DNA of 64,000 nt from Cinnamomum chago (GCA_038049695.1 CP142458.1:44979001-45043000); one strand, 5' to 3'; positions 45,484-58,040 are shown, counted from the stretch's first letter. Notes: generated by a model not told the origin, from the sequence alone. Made by a program: numbers and translations.

Positions 45484-46041
45484 GATGCCTTGTGATGCAT
45501 GATTTGATTTTTGGCTTGTAGGAACAAGCCAACTCATGCTGGGTTGACTTCTTTGTTTGGCGGAAGGCGGGTCTCTCCTCTTTCATGTAGGCAAGAAGGT
45601 AGAACCGGTTCTCCTTGTGAGGGGCCAGGTATGTTGACCTTGTGGATGCTTGGGACCTTCTTTGTTTTGGCGAAGGTTTTAGGGACCAAGTCTTGGGATA
45701 GACCTGGTTGCTTGTAGGTTGAGGCTTCGCGAGGGTGACGCGGGCTTCGGGTTTCTTGGCGCTCGCTCAGAGGTGATTTTCTGCTTTTTAGCAGGTGCAG
45801 TTTCTTTTACAGGAAGTGGGAATGGTCCCAGTGTCCCGAAGACGATGGTCCGGGGAGTGGAGGTCGACCCTGTGTTCAAAGAGTTGCAGAGAGAGATGAC
45901 ACTTCGGCAGCTGGCAAGGCGCTTGTGAGTACGCATGTTTTGCTTCGGTTGAAGCATAAGTTGGCACTTGTTGTGGTCGAAAGTATTGGTTAAAGAAGTT
46001 ATCATTTTTAGTTTCGAAAAAATTCTGAAACAAGACCACAT
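45484..46041 (-). pseudogene. Element E gag N-terminal part
   Basis: Minus-strand frame with SVISLCNSLNTGSTSTPRT and GPFPLPVKETAPAKKQKITS. It continues, after removal of Copia F, into the gag frames at 39272 and below. A basic, proline-rich N-terminus is usual for such gag. Start codon uncertain. Confidence 0.55.
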
Positions 46042-46084
46042 CCATTAGTAATCACATAAATATAATGATTATAAATGGGAAAAT

Positions 46085-49000
46085 TATGGTTCGTGGGGTC
46101 CGACCCTTTCGCAACCAGAAGGCGAATGCGAGCATCAACATTTTTTGTACGGATATGCCATATTTTCTACTCTACTTGGAATTGACAAGTGGTGGTCCAT
46201 AGATCGACCTTCGCAAGTAGAAATGGAAATAAACTTTTTTCTAGTTTTCCATTGCACATATATTTAAGAGGAGACATGGTTTGTTTTGAATGCCGTGAAA
46301 GGCGATTTTCATTTGTTTGCCATGAAAGACGATTTTTTTTGCCGTGAAAGGCGATGTTTGCCGTGAAAGGCGATTTACAATTCTCATCAATAGTGAAAGA
46401 CAAGAGTTGTGATTTTTTTGTCTCTTCAAACAATACACAATATAATGTAAAACGCAAGAAAAATGGATCTAACTTCTCAGGAGATTATGGGGACTCGTTC
46501 AGATTGACAGTCGCAAGCCGTGTGTGGACTTCGCCATAATCCTTTAGATGAGAACAGAGGATGCTCTTTGATTCGCTTGGCTCGGCTTAAACCTTAGATT
46601 TTTAGAGGACAAAGACAAAAAGGAGGTCCTATGTCCAATAAAAAGATAAGTAGACGGGCTGAAAAGCCATGACTAAGCCATGGAGACAGAAGGAGAATGC
46701 CTTGGGGGGATGGCCCCTCAAGGGACTTTTGGTCACCTTGTAGTGGTGGTCGGTGCCGGACTTCTTCAACGGAGGAGAGATTGTTGTAGCAACTCTGGCA
46801 GAGTTTTCTCTTGCGTATTTTTCCGGATTCTGTCAATTCGATCACGTCGATTCCAATTCCATTTCTCTTGGAACGACCCCCCTTTTTATAGGCCTTTGGT
46901 AGCCTTAAGGAGGGTTTATGGGCCTTTAATGCAGTAAAGCCACATAATGGGAGGAGTGATAAGTTTTTAATTCATTATTTTGTAACTCGTTTTTCTTGGC
47001 TTCTGATTGGCCGGTGGAGAATTTGTTAGTTTGTATGGCCTCAATCCATCAGATGATGTAATAAATTGATTAATTTCTTTATTTATCAATAAAATCATGC
47101 TTTCCTTTCATGAGATGAGTGATGTTTTATTACTTTATGAACATAACCAATACATATGACATGATGGTTCATGAGATGAACCGGGTCCCATTAGTATATT
47201 AGATGTGATATATGTGTATGGATGAGATCCACATACAGGAGACATGTGTCACAAATCTTATACTTAAATATATTCACAACCAATGATGAGACTGGGCATT
47301 TCATCTGATAAGGTTGCAACACTTTAAATATCTTGTTCAAGCTAATTGTCTTCTTCTCCATTAGAGCACTACTGGGCTCCAAATGTATAATCTATTTCAT
47401 TGGATGTTGTAGACTTTTGGTTGCTTGATTATTGCTGGTTTCTATCTTCTAGATAGAGTTTATTACTGTACATGATTGATGAGATTGAGTGATTGCATCC
47501 TGGAGGTGGTTTATGGCCTTATGGATACTTGATCCCTTAGTCAAGTGGGTCAAAACTTTTGAAAACCTATCCACGAGGCCCACCTACTTCCATGATGGGA
47601 GGAGTTGCATGGTTTATTGCCATGTTTATGGTTGACTTGTAACTCTCATTTGCTTGCTCCTGATGGGGCGGTCCAAAATAATGAATTAATGACAGCATTA
47701 ACTTGTCATAAAATGGGCCATTAACTGCATTAAGTGGTCGTCGATGCATTTGAAGAGTCGCGGGCCGTGCCTCATCTTTTGGAATTCTTGTTGTGATGGT
47801 CGCCGATGGATCTTCATGCTGATCGATGTCGGCTGACCATGCAACTTCAGACATTGATTGCTACCAGTGGGCCGGTGCCATCTGTCCTATAGATTTTTCG
47901 ATCGAAAGGGCAGAAAGTGTGCTTTCTTGGCCAGTTGGTTGGTGATGTCGAAGCGATCAATGACGATTTCATGCTTTTGACGGTGGATCCGTGATGGTGA
48001 TGAAGATCGACGGATTCCTTGCCTTAAAAGTAAAAATTTTGGAAAACCACAGGGGTCAGACATCTCGAAAGTCGAAAAAGGACTAAAAAAGTCTTTCGGC
48101 GAAAATCCAGCGACCCAGATTTCCAGAGTCGCCGGCAACCATGCACCCATGGTCGCCGGCGACCATGGGGATTTTTATCCCTTTTGGTCGTCGATTTTCG
48201 ATTGTTTCTCGGGTTTTTCTGATTCTTTTTTCTTCGGTATTTTTCCTGACATTTTTGTACATATTTTCGCCTGATTTCGTTGCAGAAAACTTGACGAGAA
48301 GCCTTGCATATCGGAGAGCAAAGTTTCCGATTTTCCGGAAAAGCAGAAGCCTTTGTTGCGCAGAGTTGCCGATTTGTCGTCAGAAGACAAAACTGGGTCA
48401 AATGATGTCGAAATTATCTAAAATTTAAGGTGAAGCCTCCTGAGCAATAAATGAGACCAACCATAGGCTGTTTTTGAGTTTTGAATCTATGTGGGGTCCT
48501 GTCACCAGTAGACTTCACAAGGAAGATGCCGCGCTTTGATGTACGGTTAACCAATGTCCGATTGGCCTGAAATTTGACATGGAGCCTATTGGAGCCATTT
48601 TGAGACAATCCATTAGCTCCGATTTGGAAATCATGGTCCCGGGGAGCTCCACCACCGGGAGGCCTGAGTTTGCTTCCAATAGTCAAAGTCCGGTCAAATG
48701 TTGTCGAAATAACCTGAAATTTGATATGTAGCCCTTTGGAAGCATTTTGAAGTCACTCATGTGCTCCGTTTGATGAGTGATGGCTTCGGTGGTTCTTGCT
48801 GCCTACAGGCTTAATTTTGCTATTTGAGGGTTGTTGTGGGGTCAAATGTCGTCGGTTTGACCTGAAACTTGAAATGGAGCCTTTTGGAGGTATTTTGAGA
48901 CCATCCAAAGATCTAATGTCTTCGACGCTGTCGCCGCCGAAAGCTCATGTTCAGCTGCTGGAAAAGTGAAGCTAGGCCAAATAATGTTGAAATGGCTCGA

Positions 49001-49166
49001 AACTTCATGTGTACTCTTCTTTTGGCTGTTTTGATGGATCTTGCAATTTTTACTTGATTCTGACAAGATTTGATGTTTGAAGTAGCATTGCCTGTTTGTG
49101 ATAGGATGCGACTTCATGTAGCTTTTTGATGTTGAAGAGGCAAAGTGACATTTTTTTTTGTCAACA
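46085..49166 (-). repeat. 5' LTR of element E (about 3.1 kb)
   Basis: Matches the left LTR at both ends. It holds a short tandem repeat TGCCGTGAAAGGCGATTTT (46288-46378, about five units), Copia LTR piece G3 (47024-47592), and several paragraphs repeating the phrase GAGACCATCCATAGGCTC or GAGACAATCCATTAGCTCC (48440-48900). The inner border near 46085 is uncertain because the two LTRs differ at that end. Confidence 0.7.
47024..47592 (+). mobile_element. Copia solo LTR G3, internally deleted
   Basis: TGTTAGTTTGTATGGCCTC start, with GAGGCCCACCTACTTCCA as the end. The middle is missing when compared with G2 (joint near 47325). No clear TSD. Confidence 0.8.
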
Positions 49167-49804
49167 CACCATCCCATTTATCAAGATCTTCTTCCCCTCC
49201 TCAATTCTCTATGTTGAATCCCAATTGGTAAGAAAATTCTTTCCCAAACCCTCTTTTCCTCCTAGATCTAAGGGTTCTTCGTAAAAATCCTTGCATGCAT
49301 GATCTTTTAGCCCCAATTCCGTTATTTTTGGTGTAGGAACTATTGGTTGGGGTTTAGATTGGGTTTTTTTTGGGAAATTTCTTGAGATCTTGGAGTTTCT
49401 TTGAGGATCTTGGGGGAAATCTACTAGATTTATCTTGAGGCGAGTATACAATTATAATTCCTTGACTTGCACATTTGATTTTCTCGAATTGATGCTTGAT
49501 CTACTCATGATTACACTAATTCAAGCTCTTTTTGGGTTTTTGGGGTCAATTACATGTTTATGGGTGTTTATGGCTTAATTGATAGAATTAGGTCTTGCAT
49601 GTGGTGGATTAGATTGTATTGTGATGTTGATAATGGAATTCTGCAAGTTTTGACGTTGTAAATTGGATCCCCATTGCAATTGAATTCATGAATTGGAGTT
49701 TCAGAACTAGGGATTTACGCCGAGTTACATGCCATTTACGACTATACATAAGCTACAGTACGGCTAGGTTTTCTAAAGAGGCCAAAATTTTTGTTCTATG
49801 GTGA

Positions 49805-49905
49805 CCTCTCCACTAGCCGTAAGACAACCCAAGGCGAGCTGTAAGGCTAGCCGTAGTACACCCACAACTAGCCGTGCCTAGACCATGGCTAACCGTAATC
49901 CTGGT
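49805..49905 (+). repeat. CTAGCCGTA word block in LTR D
   Basis: Four or five CTAGCCGT(A/G) words in 100 bp. D' has related words (GCTAGTCGTA, AGCTAGCC) at 23065-23100. Confidence 0.6.
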
Positions 49906-50760
49906 TTCTTTAAAATGCAAAATTCATACCTTAGGACCTTTGGACCAGCTTGAGGCCCTTTAACCCTATCATTCTTATTGGTAATTAATTGTAAAGACTT
50001 AGTAGGTGGTGCATGAGCTTGCATTCACCTACGGGTTGCCTAGTTTCCATGTAACTCAATGCTAGGTTAAGTGTACGGAGGTTTAGGGGCTTTGATGTCA
50101 TTCAACTTTGGAACGCCAATGGTCCCATGTTAACTAGACATCAAGGACCCTAAAACTATGTAGGGTTGGATGGCATTGACCCCGGGCAACACCTAGGTTG
50201 GATATTGTCTCTATCCATAATTTATCTTGAATCACACTATGTATATATATCATGGTATTCTACTCTTGCATGGCTTGCAAATGCTTCCTTACGTGTTGTA
50301 GATGTGTTTCCTACATGTTCTCGTGTTCCATTGGACCTATACCTTAGACCTAGGATGGATCTAGTGACTTGCCTATGGTATGGACTTGTTGCAGCAATAC
50401 TTCGATGACCTAGACTAGATGGACATGACTATTAGTGCTACACCTAGGAAGTGCTTGCCTTGCTAGTTGGGCGGATGTGTAGCCTACCCTTGTGACCTTA
50501 TCCGGTTAGTGTTACAATTGATCCACATGTCGGCGCCACTTAGCTTCGATCCATGCCTAGTTGGACCCGGCTTGTATGGGTTTAGCTCTTTATCGCGTAA
50601 CTTTGGAGCTATGTCTTGTGTGATTCATGGAAGTTGATCTACTATTTGCACTACCATGCCCAATTATCCTTACTTCTTGCTATCTTAACGATCTTTATTT
50701 TTTGATGCTACATATCATGCTATTGAATTTGTTTACTTGCTCTCACTTGTCATCCTTAGA

Positions 50761-50859
50761 GTTGTAGGAGACCTTGCCACCACCCTTGTCCAGGAGGTTG
50801 AGGCACCGGAGGGTACGCCGGCTGAGCTAGTTGAGTGGACTCCAGACGATGTGGAGTGA
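50761..50859 (+). CDS. Conserved terminal frame, block II, in LTR D
   Basis: VVGDLATTLVQEVEAPEGTP then AELVEWTPDDVE and TGA. A possible acceptor CATCCTTAG lies just before. The frame has exactly the same codon count to the stop as D' (24692-24790). It is open in D, B1 and D', broken by one stop in B2 and A. Confidence 0.4.
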   Translation, partial: VVGDLATTLVQEVEAPEGTPAELVEWTPDDVE

Positions 50860-51309
50860 GCTTGGCGGGAGGCCGATACACTTGAGAGTCTTGGAGTTGT
50901 GGCCTATTGTTTCCAGATGCTTAGTTTTGAGATTTTTGGTGTTGATAAAACCATGTAATAATGTTGAATATTAAATGCTTCCGCACTATGCTTTTACTTC
51001 ATGGACTGGTTATGCTGTGACATCCTATTCTTTAGTGGATGGTTATGATATATGCTTGATGCTAGACTAATTTTTTTTAGACTAATTTTTCTTCCGATGA
51101 AATGATTTATGAAATGTGTTATAAATGTGATGGAACCAGGTATATCCTCACATGTGATGTCTGTGGGAATATTACTGGTGTGGGGGGTGGATTTTCAGTG
51201 GATTGTGGACCCCACACCCGTCAGGCCCAGAAATTCGGAGATTTTTTTTTTTTAATGGTCGAAATTCGGAGATGTTATCGGAGGTCCGGTTAGGGGGTGT
51301 GACATAATC

Positions 51310-52106
51310 CCAAGTAGGGATGGCAATGGCTTGGGTTTGAACAAGAACAAGGACAATTTTGCTAGATATCAACCGAGACAAAAGTGTAAATTTTATTGTG
51401 AACAAATCAGAGTGGTGCATTGAAAGTATGGTGTGAGCATTCAGTGAGATTGTTCAAGACTTCAAATCTGACGATGTGTGAAATCTACAAATATTAGGTT
51501 ATTTCTCATCACAAAAGCCTACTTAACAAAATCTGTAGTTTGCAAGAGTGTTCAAGTCGGGAGAAAACTCGATTAATACCTACACTGACTTGGAAATAAG
51601 CAAAGCAATTGGTGAGTTATGGATTAATGGTCATCTATTAAGGCATGTAAGACCTACTCAACCATTAAGAAGACTGTGTTACTGCGTTAGAAATACTGTG
51701 TAGCATTAGCCTCTTAGACGATGTTTCGCATACTGAGGTGCATGAGCTCCTTCATTATTCTAGTTTTAAGAACAAAATTGAAGACCCGTCAAAGATTGTG
51801 TACAGAACAAGAAGATGAGAAAGTCCTCATCGAAATCAACAGTGTTACTGAGGTGCATCCATTGTCCATACTGAGGTGCATCCTAAGTCAACAGTGTTAC
51901 TGAGTGTGTAGTTTAATAGTGTGGAACATATGAAATTTCTCAGCTCCTTCATTAGTCAAGTTTTAAGAACAAAATCGAAGACCCATCAAAGATTGTGTAT
52001 AGAACAAGAAGTTGAGAAAGTCCTCATCAAAGCAGTCACAAAAGTAGTTATGATGCATCTTCCAAGCTATTGATAGTGCATATCTGTGCACCAATTTGAA
52101 GGGAAG
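51310..52106. other. Unassigned DNA with a 90-bp direct repeat
   Basis: GAAGACCC(G/A)TCAAAGATTG and its flanks occur at 51735-51830 and again at 51938-52030. Short words TACTGAGGTGCATC also repeat. It may be the internal end of the element whose LTR starts at 52107. No LRR exon of the receptor kinase was recognised. Confidence 0.5.
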
Positions 52107-52481
52107 TGTTGAGAGACAGTTAGGGGTTACTTGTAAATTTTCAGTAATTATGGGTTGATTTGTAATAATGAACGACTTTGGTGCAAAGGGTTTTTTTGTA
52201 ATTACTTAAAATAGTGGATAAGTTTGTCTTAGATTAGGGTTTGATTAAATTAGCGTTTTGTTAAGCAAGTGTATTGTTGTGATTTGGTTCCCTATTTGAG
52301 ATGGGATTAAGTTTCCTAGTTTGAGTCAATATCTTTGGATACTCTATAAATAGTCAATGCAATATCATTAGATACTCTGTAAATAGTCACCAGCTGTTCT
52401 CAATGAAACAACTCAGACTTTGTCAAGATGTAGTTCCTAAAATTCAAATGCTTTGTCACTAGAGCCTTTTGGATTACACCA
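52107..52481 (+). repeat. Copia-type LTR flanked by both a PPT-like and a PBS-like site
   Basis: TGTTGAGAGACAG to GATTACACCA, 375 bp, with TATAAATAG near 52345. Before it stands TTTGAAGGGAAG (PPT-like), and after it, with ATT between, TGGTATCAAAGC (iMet PBS with one change, 52485-52496). The two sites together suggest an internal-LTR-internal arrangement. Confidence 0.6.
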
Positions 52482-52496
52482 ATTTGGTATCAAAGC

Positions 52497-53487
52497 TTTC
52501 AACCTTATATCAAACTATATATAAAATGATCAACCTAGCAGAAACATGTACAAGGAAAAAAACGCAATGGGTTTTTAAACAAATGTTAAAGAACCATATA
52601 GTTGCACTGTAAGCATTATAAGGGCGCAGATATTTAAAGAACCATATAATTGCTTTGTGGAAGAGATTAAAGTGCGTGAATACTTTTGAAGAAATGATCA
52701 TAAGATGCTCAAAATGCACCATACTTACGAGTGGGAAACTTGTTTGCACAGGAACTGTCTTGGAGGCACTCAAACATGCTTATAGCTTTCCTGGATCCAT
52801 TAATTTTGTTATGAGGAGTTCAGAATTTGGTAATAGATTGTAATATGACAATTGCTTATATTTGTATGTGAGTCACTACAAAAGAATTTTCATAATGCAC
52901 GTTTCCAGATATAAATTAACACAGGAATTAAGGAAGAATTTTACATTGCACAGTTTTGGTTCAGGAATTTGTTAAGTACAATGGTTAAGTGACTATTATT
53001 TCATTATTGCAAGGAAACTTCCTATTTACTTTATATCTTCTATCAGCTTATTTTTTATACTTATATTATAAGAGTACTTTAGTCATTATTGCATTATGTT
53101 AGTAATGATGTAAATGGTTGACTTCATATTTTCACATCTACTCAAATGGTTATTGACTTCTATGGCATAAAAAACAGCCAGTATGTTTTTATCTTTTGTC
53201 ATTCCCATATCTTTGTACAATTGAATCCGTTACAATAGTTGATGGGAAGATAAAGCTTTTAATGTTGCCTAGGCATTTATTGCCGGTTGGGATCAGGCCA
53301 AGAGGCTCTAGCCCCGCACGTGATTTAACTAGTTTTTAGGAAGGGGAGTGCTGATCATATAACATGGCCAAATGGGCCCAACTAGGCCCACACTGGCCCT
53401 CAACTACCCAAGTTGGGATGGGAAACCAGGTCGGTGCACGCCCAAGGAGCCAGATCATAGCTTGGTGTTAAGACTTAACTGGGATGC
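52497..53487. other. Unassigned AT-rich DNA
   Basis: No gene or element end identified. The last 250 bp (53230-53480) is rich in GGGCCCAACTAGGCCC-like text and borders the truncated Copia I1. Confidence 0.4.
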
Positions 53488-54606
53488 AAATTGAGGAAAG
53501 CTCTTTATGGACTTAAACAAGCTCCTAGGGCTTGGTTTGATAAGTTTCGGGCAGCAATCCTTCAGGCCGGATTTCGTCAGAGTCACTCTGATAGTTCCCT
53601 CTTTCTGCGATGGACATCGAAGGGCTACACATTCCTCTTAGTATATGTTGATGATATGATTATCAGTGGCAATGATACTGCCGGCATTATGGATCTCAAA
53701 CACCACCTTACTCGCCACTTCAAAATGAAGGATCTTGGTCCTCTTACCTACTTTCTGGGGCTTGAGTTTGTGCGTAAGAAATCAGGCATTAGGGTCCTTC
53801 AGTGCAAATATGCGACAGATTTGATCACGTCGGCCAGGCTTGATGATGCTCACAATTTTGATACACCTCTGGAATTGAACAACAAAATCAGTTCCGATGA
53901 TGGCACTCCCCTAGATGATCCATCTGTTTTCTGGCGGATAGTTGGTAGTTTGCTTTACTTAACTATGACTCGGCCGGATATTTCTCATGCAGTTCACACG
54001 GTTAGCCAGTTTGTTAGCAATCCCCACAAACCGCACCTTGCTGCTGCGTTATGCATCCTCCGCTATGTTAAAGGAACTCTTCATCATGGTCTCTTTTTCC
54101 CTTCTGATACTTCTCTGCAATTATCAGCTTTTGCGGATGCTGACTTAGCTGGCTGTCCGGGCTCTAAGAGGTCTACCACTGGTTGGTGTATGTTTCTTGG
54201 AAAATCTTTGATTTCATGGAATTGCAAGGAGCAAACCACTGTCTCAAAGTCTTCTGTTGAGGCAGAATAACGGGCGATGTCCTCCGCCAGTGCTGAAATT
54301 ATCTGGCTCCGCCGCCTTCTGTGTGAATTGGGTGTTCTTGTTGGTAGTTCCACACCTCTCCATGGGGACAATACCAATGCTAGCAGAATTGCCAACAACC
54401 CGGTCTTCCATGAAAGAACAAAGCACATAGAGATTGACTGTCACTTCATCCGTCAACATGTCGTTACTGAGAAGATAACTCTGCCTCATGTCTCTTCTTT
54501 TAACCAGTTGGCGGATATCTTCACCAAAGCACTTCCCAAACAGCGTCATCATGATCTAACTTGCAAATTGATGTTTTCAATCTTACCACATCAATTTGAG
54601 GGGGGG
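53488..54606 (+). pseudogene. Copia I1 reverse transcriptase/RNase H, 5'-truncated
   Basis: Begins inside the RT at CKLRKALYGLKQAPRAWF and runs through FLLVYVDDMIISGND (catalytic YVDD), MKDLGPLTYFLGLE, GSLLYLTMTRPDISHAVHTV, then RNase H (FADADLAGCPGSKRSTTGW, SKSSVEAE) with one stop at 54268 and continues DNTNASRIANNPVFHERTKH, FNQLADIFTKALP to the PPT. Only one stop in 370 codons, so it is fairly young. The first two thirds of the element are missing. Confidence 0.94.
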
Positions 54607-54920
54607 TGTAGAAGATAACAGGCCTTTAAGATAGACCCAGGCCCATCCAGCCCATGTATAAGCCCTCACATGGGATATTGTTTAGATTGTATCAGTTAGC
54701 CTTTTTCTCTCCCTGTATAGCTGATTTCTTTCCTCTTCTTTCCTCGTATAGATTAGGAAATACTCTTTGATTATTCTAATTTGTATACTTAGCACGTTTA
54801 GAGCCTTGATTAAGGCACAATCTAGTTATAAATACAAACAGTCGATCCTCCATTGAGGCACGACCTTCTCCCACTGATCTTCTTTTTCTTCCTCTCCCTT
54901 CTTCACATATTATTACAACA
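54607..54920 (+). repeat. 3' LTR of Copia I1
   Basis: TGTAGAAGATAAC to TATTACAACA, 314 bp, preceded by TTGAGGGGGGG (PPT) and with TATAAATA at 54827. Similar LTR at 57395-57679. Confidence 0.92.
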
Positions 54921-56430
54921 GTAGGGGTGTGTGTCGCTATTTCCGGAAAGTTCGGAGGGCTTTTTAGTATTTTCCACTTTTCGAGATTTTGGCACCATCG
55001 AGTAGATTACCTAATTTCCCAGACTTGTCCTTCTGTTGCATCCCGATCCGGACCCTTGAACCCGACCCGAAACCAGACCTAACCCAAACCCACTCAAGCC
55101 CATTGTATCATTTCTCAACAGTCAAACCCCAGTACCCCACCCCACCTAACCTAATCCCATGTGAGCCCCACCTCCCCATCACACTCCCATCATATCCCCA
55201 CCCCCTAAGCCACGTGTAAACCCCCCACCCCATTTCCCATTTCCATTTCCCCATTCCTTTTAGGTCACAATGGAGACCCCCCTTCCCCTTCTCATTCCAC
55301 ACAGCAGTAGCAGCCCCACTCCCTCTCTTTCTCTCATCCCTCTCGTTCTTCCTCCCTCACACTCCTCGCTGTCGCCAGACGACGCCGCTGCCACCACCAT
55401 CACCACCAAGCTCTCCTTCTCTTCTCTCTTCTCCACTCTCTCATCTCATCTCCCATCTCTCATTTCTCTCCCTCATCTATCTCTCCCTCCCAGCCATCTT
55501 ACTGCCCACTGTCCCGGAGCTTCACCGTCACTGTCGGCGACCCACCTGCCGGCCACCACAGAACCTAGCCACTCCATCGCTCTCTGTTTTTCCCCCATTT
55601 TTCCCCTTCATTGTTCATTTCTTTCTTTCCCTATTTCTTCCTCCTTGCTGTCATCATGCATTAGCCACCGCACCCATTTCATCTTTTCATTCTCTGTCAT
55701 CTCATCTCTCACCTCACCTCACTTCACTCCCTGCCAACGTGGATCAGCCCCACCCATCTCACCCATTCCACACTTCTCACTCTCTCTCTTACTTTCTTCC
55801 TCTCTCTCACTTCATCCACTGCCAACATGGACTAACTCCCCCTACCCATTTCATTTTCTCTCTTCCTCTCCACTCACTATCAACGTGAGTTGACTTCTTT
55901 CCCCCACCCATCTCACCATCCCATCATCTCATTCTCTCTCATTTTGTCTTTCTTTCTTTCATTCTGTCTTCTTCATTCTCCATGTCAATGGACCACCGAG
56001 ACCTCTCCATCACCACCAATTTAATGGGCCACCAATCAAGTGGGCCCCACAACCTTTCCACCTCAATTTCAATTTCTCCCTCTCTTTTACCAAGCTGGAA
56101 ATGGACTGCAAAGGCAGCCCCACCTCCGATCTTGGCCATCTTCATCTCTGCGTGGACCCTGCCAGCATCTCATCCTCAATTTCAAGCCACTACGCTATTC
56201 CCTTCACTGTTTGTTAAGCTCTTCTTCCCCCTAGGTTTGGTTTATATGTTTTGGGTGTAGAAATGTGATTAGATCGCTTAGAGCTTCCCTTTCTTTTGGT
56301 TTATGTTTTAATTTAGTTTTAGTTTTCTATTTATCCGTTAGGTTTGGTTTGTTGGGCTTTGAGTTAGTGCTTATGGATTTGGGCATTTTCGACCAAAGGC
56401 AAGTAGATATTTATATACATATGCTTGGAT
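54921..56430 (+). other. CT-rich DNA, probably a Gypsy-type LTR leader
   Basis: Pyrimidine-rich on the plus strand over 55080-55950. It ends with AAG|GCAAGTAG (56397-56404), the donor word shared by the other Gypsy-type LTRs. A 207-codon frame at 55270 is a product of low complexity. No LTR ends could be set. Confidence 0.45.
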
Positions 56431-57394
56431 TGTTAGTTTTGATGGTCTCAATACCAAGTATATGATGTAATAAATTGATTCATTTCTTTATTTATCAATA
56501 CAATCATGTTTTCTTTTCATGAGATGAATGGTGTTTAATTATATACTTGCACATAACCAATACAAATGACATAATGGTTCATGAGATGAATCGGAGTCCA
56601 CAAGTATACTAAATGTAATACATGTGTATGGATGAGATCCACATACATGAGATATGTATTGCAAATCTTATACTTAAATATCTTCACAACCAGTGATGAG
56701 ATTGGACATCTCATCTGACAAGGTTGCAGCACTTTGATCACTATGAGATAGTGTGATTTGTCTCGATCATCGGAATGTAAGATTTTGGATCATGGTGTTG
56801 GTACATTTGATGTATTGAAGGACCATGAGAAGCACCTTATATACACTGTCTTAACTTTAAGGTCTGCTCTCATAATTCCCTAGCAATAGGCTCATAATCC
56901 TGAGACATTAATGAACTCAAGTTTCTATCTATTCATTTGCTTTGAGTCACCAATGAGTGAGGCCAATTGTAAGTCAACACCTCGGTGATTTGGGTACGTG
57001 GTAGTAGAGTTGTGGGAACATTCAATGGTCAAGACGGAATCTATCTTTAATATCCCCTTGTGCCAATTAATGGATTTATCATTGGTAAGTGCGCACCCAT
57101 TCCAATTAAGAGTTAATTGGATCGGTACCAAATGATCACTATAATTAATTGGGGCTCAAGGATAATAAGATATGGATCTAATTTGGTGGACAGTTCCAAT
57201 TGATCCATGGATATAGATGGAGGGGCCTACTTGTGGTAATTGGGAAGTTTAGGGTCTTCAATGTAATATATTCCTAAGATTGCAGTTCAATTGCATTTAT
57301 ATAGTGGAGTTATTTGCAATTAACTGTGGGCCCGGATTGCACATGAGATGTGGGGTCGCGTGTCCCAGTTGGAGCCAGCTTTCTAAGGAATCCC
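56431..57394 (+). mobile_element. Copia LTR G4, truncated
   Basis: TGTTAGTTTTGATGGTCTC start. Aligns with the first 960 bp of G2 and the G1 LTR and stops at AATCCCTAG, where Copia I2 begins. Confidence 0.85.
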
Positions 57395-57942
57395 TAGAAG
57401 ATAACAAGGATGTAGGCTAACATGCCCAAGGCCCAGCCCAACAAAGGCCCATTACAGCCTCCCACACATGGGATTTAGTCAATCCTTGTATAGCTGATTT
57501 CTCTCCTTATGTATTCCTTGTATAGACTAGGATTGATTCCTTCCATTCTTTCATTATTCTAATTTGTACTCTTAACCTTGATTAAGGTCTAATGTCATTA
57601 TAAAATAGAACAATCGATGATCCAAGGGACATCAACTTTCTCTCCAATCTTCTTCATCTTCATCTTCTTCACATTAACAAGGTATCAAAGCCATAATATC
57701 TTGGAGATCTCATCTACATCATCAAAGCAAACACAGATCAAGGATCTGTGCTTTTTGGAAGAAGAATGTAGGTGAAAACCTACTGTTTTCATCATCGTGA
57801 TCATAGTGGCCCACCTGCTATCATCACAAAATCCACAAATCTCTCTCCAGCCTTGGTCGCCCATCTCTCCTTGTCTTTTTGGAGATTTTTTCAGAATTTT
57901 TCAGCGATCAGAGGTAGGCCTTTTGATCCATCTTGTGATTAT
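57395..57942 (+). mobile_element. Copia I2: 5' LTR, PBS and leader
   Basis: LTR from about 57395 (TAGAAGATAACAAGG; the leading TG is changed) to CATTAACA at 57679, then a PBS variant AGGTATCAAAGCC (57680-57692). The GATCA-rich leader resembles that of Copia F. The hAT element interrupts the leader. It resumes at 63776 and leaves the window. Confidence 0.8.
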
Positions 57943-57950
57943 CATGGATG

Positions 57951-58040
57951 AAAATATCGGTATCGGCGGGCGTAGCGGCCCGCCGCCAAACCGATACGAA
58001 GCGGGCGATACGTATCGGCGTAGCGGTGCGATTTTAAAAA
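57951..58040. repeat. Left subterminal repeats of the hAT
   Basis: Words CGATACG, GGCGTAGCGG and TATCGGCG in 90 bp next to the left TIR, the probable transposase binding sites by analogy with other hAT elements. Confidence 0.7.

Larger units (their letters stand above)
32671..49166 (-). mobile_element. Ty3/Gypsy element E with antisense gene, pol missing
   Basis: Flanked by TSD CACCA (32666-32670, 49167-49171), with ends TGATGGACTC and GTCAACA. Minus orientation is shown by the gag strand and by the purine tract CTCGAGGGGGCATT (minus strand, 33350-33337) abutting the left LTR. The order on the minus strand is right LTR, gag N-terminus, Copia F insertion, rest of gag, junction near 35890, a gene on the opposite strand, PPT, left LTR. 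Protease, RT, RNase H and integrase are absent. Antisense extra frames near the 3' LTR are known from Tat-lineage Gypsy elements, so a Tat-like origin is inferred. Confidence 0.85.
32135..51304 (+). mobile_element. Solo LTR D (two halves around element E)
   Basis: Begins TGTAAGGCCCCGTACCC and ends GTTAGGGGGTGTGACA, flanked by TSD TAATC (32130-32134, 51305-51309). The halves are 32135-32670 and 49172-51304, together about 2.67 kb. It contains a TATA box near 32487, a CT microsatellite, a GCGAGT donor (49441), a CTAGCCGTA word block (49805-49900), block I SAPLSFD (50530) and block II (50761-50859). There is no internal region. It sits in the intron of the receptor-kinase fragment. Confidence 0.92.
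49172..51304 (+). repeat. Solo LTR D, right half
   Basis: Resumes at 49167 with the TSD copy CACCA of element E. Carries the donor GCGAGT, the CTAGCCGTA block and frames I and II listed separately. Confidence 0.88.

Noticed and set aside
53230..53480. GGGCCC-rich text beside Copia I1 considered as a separate element
   Set aside because: No terminal repeats or TSD could be found.
55270..55893. A 207-codon open frame rich in Ser, Pro, Leu and His
   Set aside because: It sits in a CT-rich stretch where stops are rare on the plus strand. The composition is low-complexity and no domain is visible.
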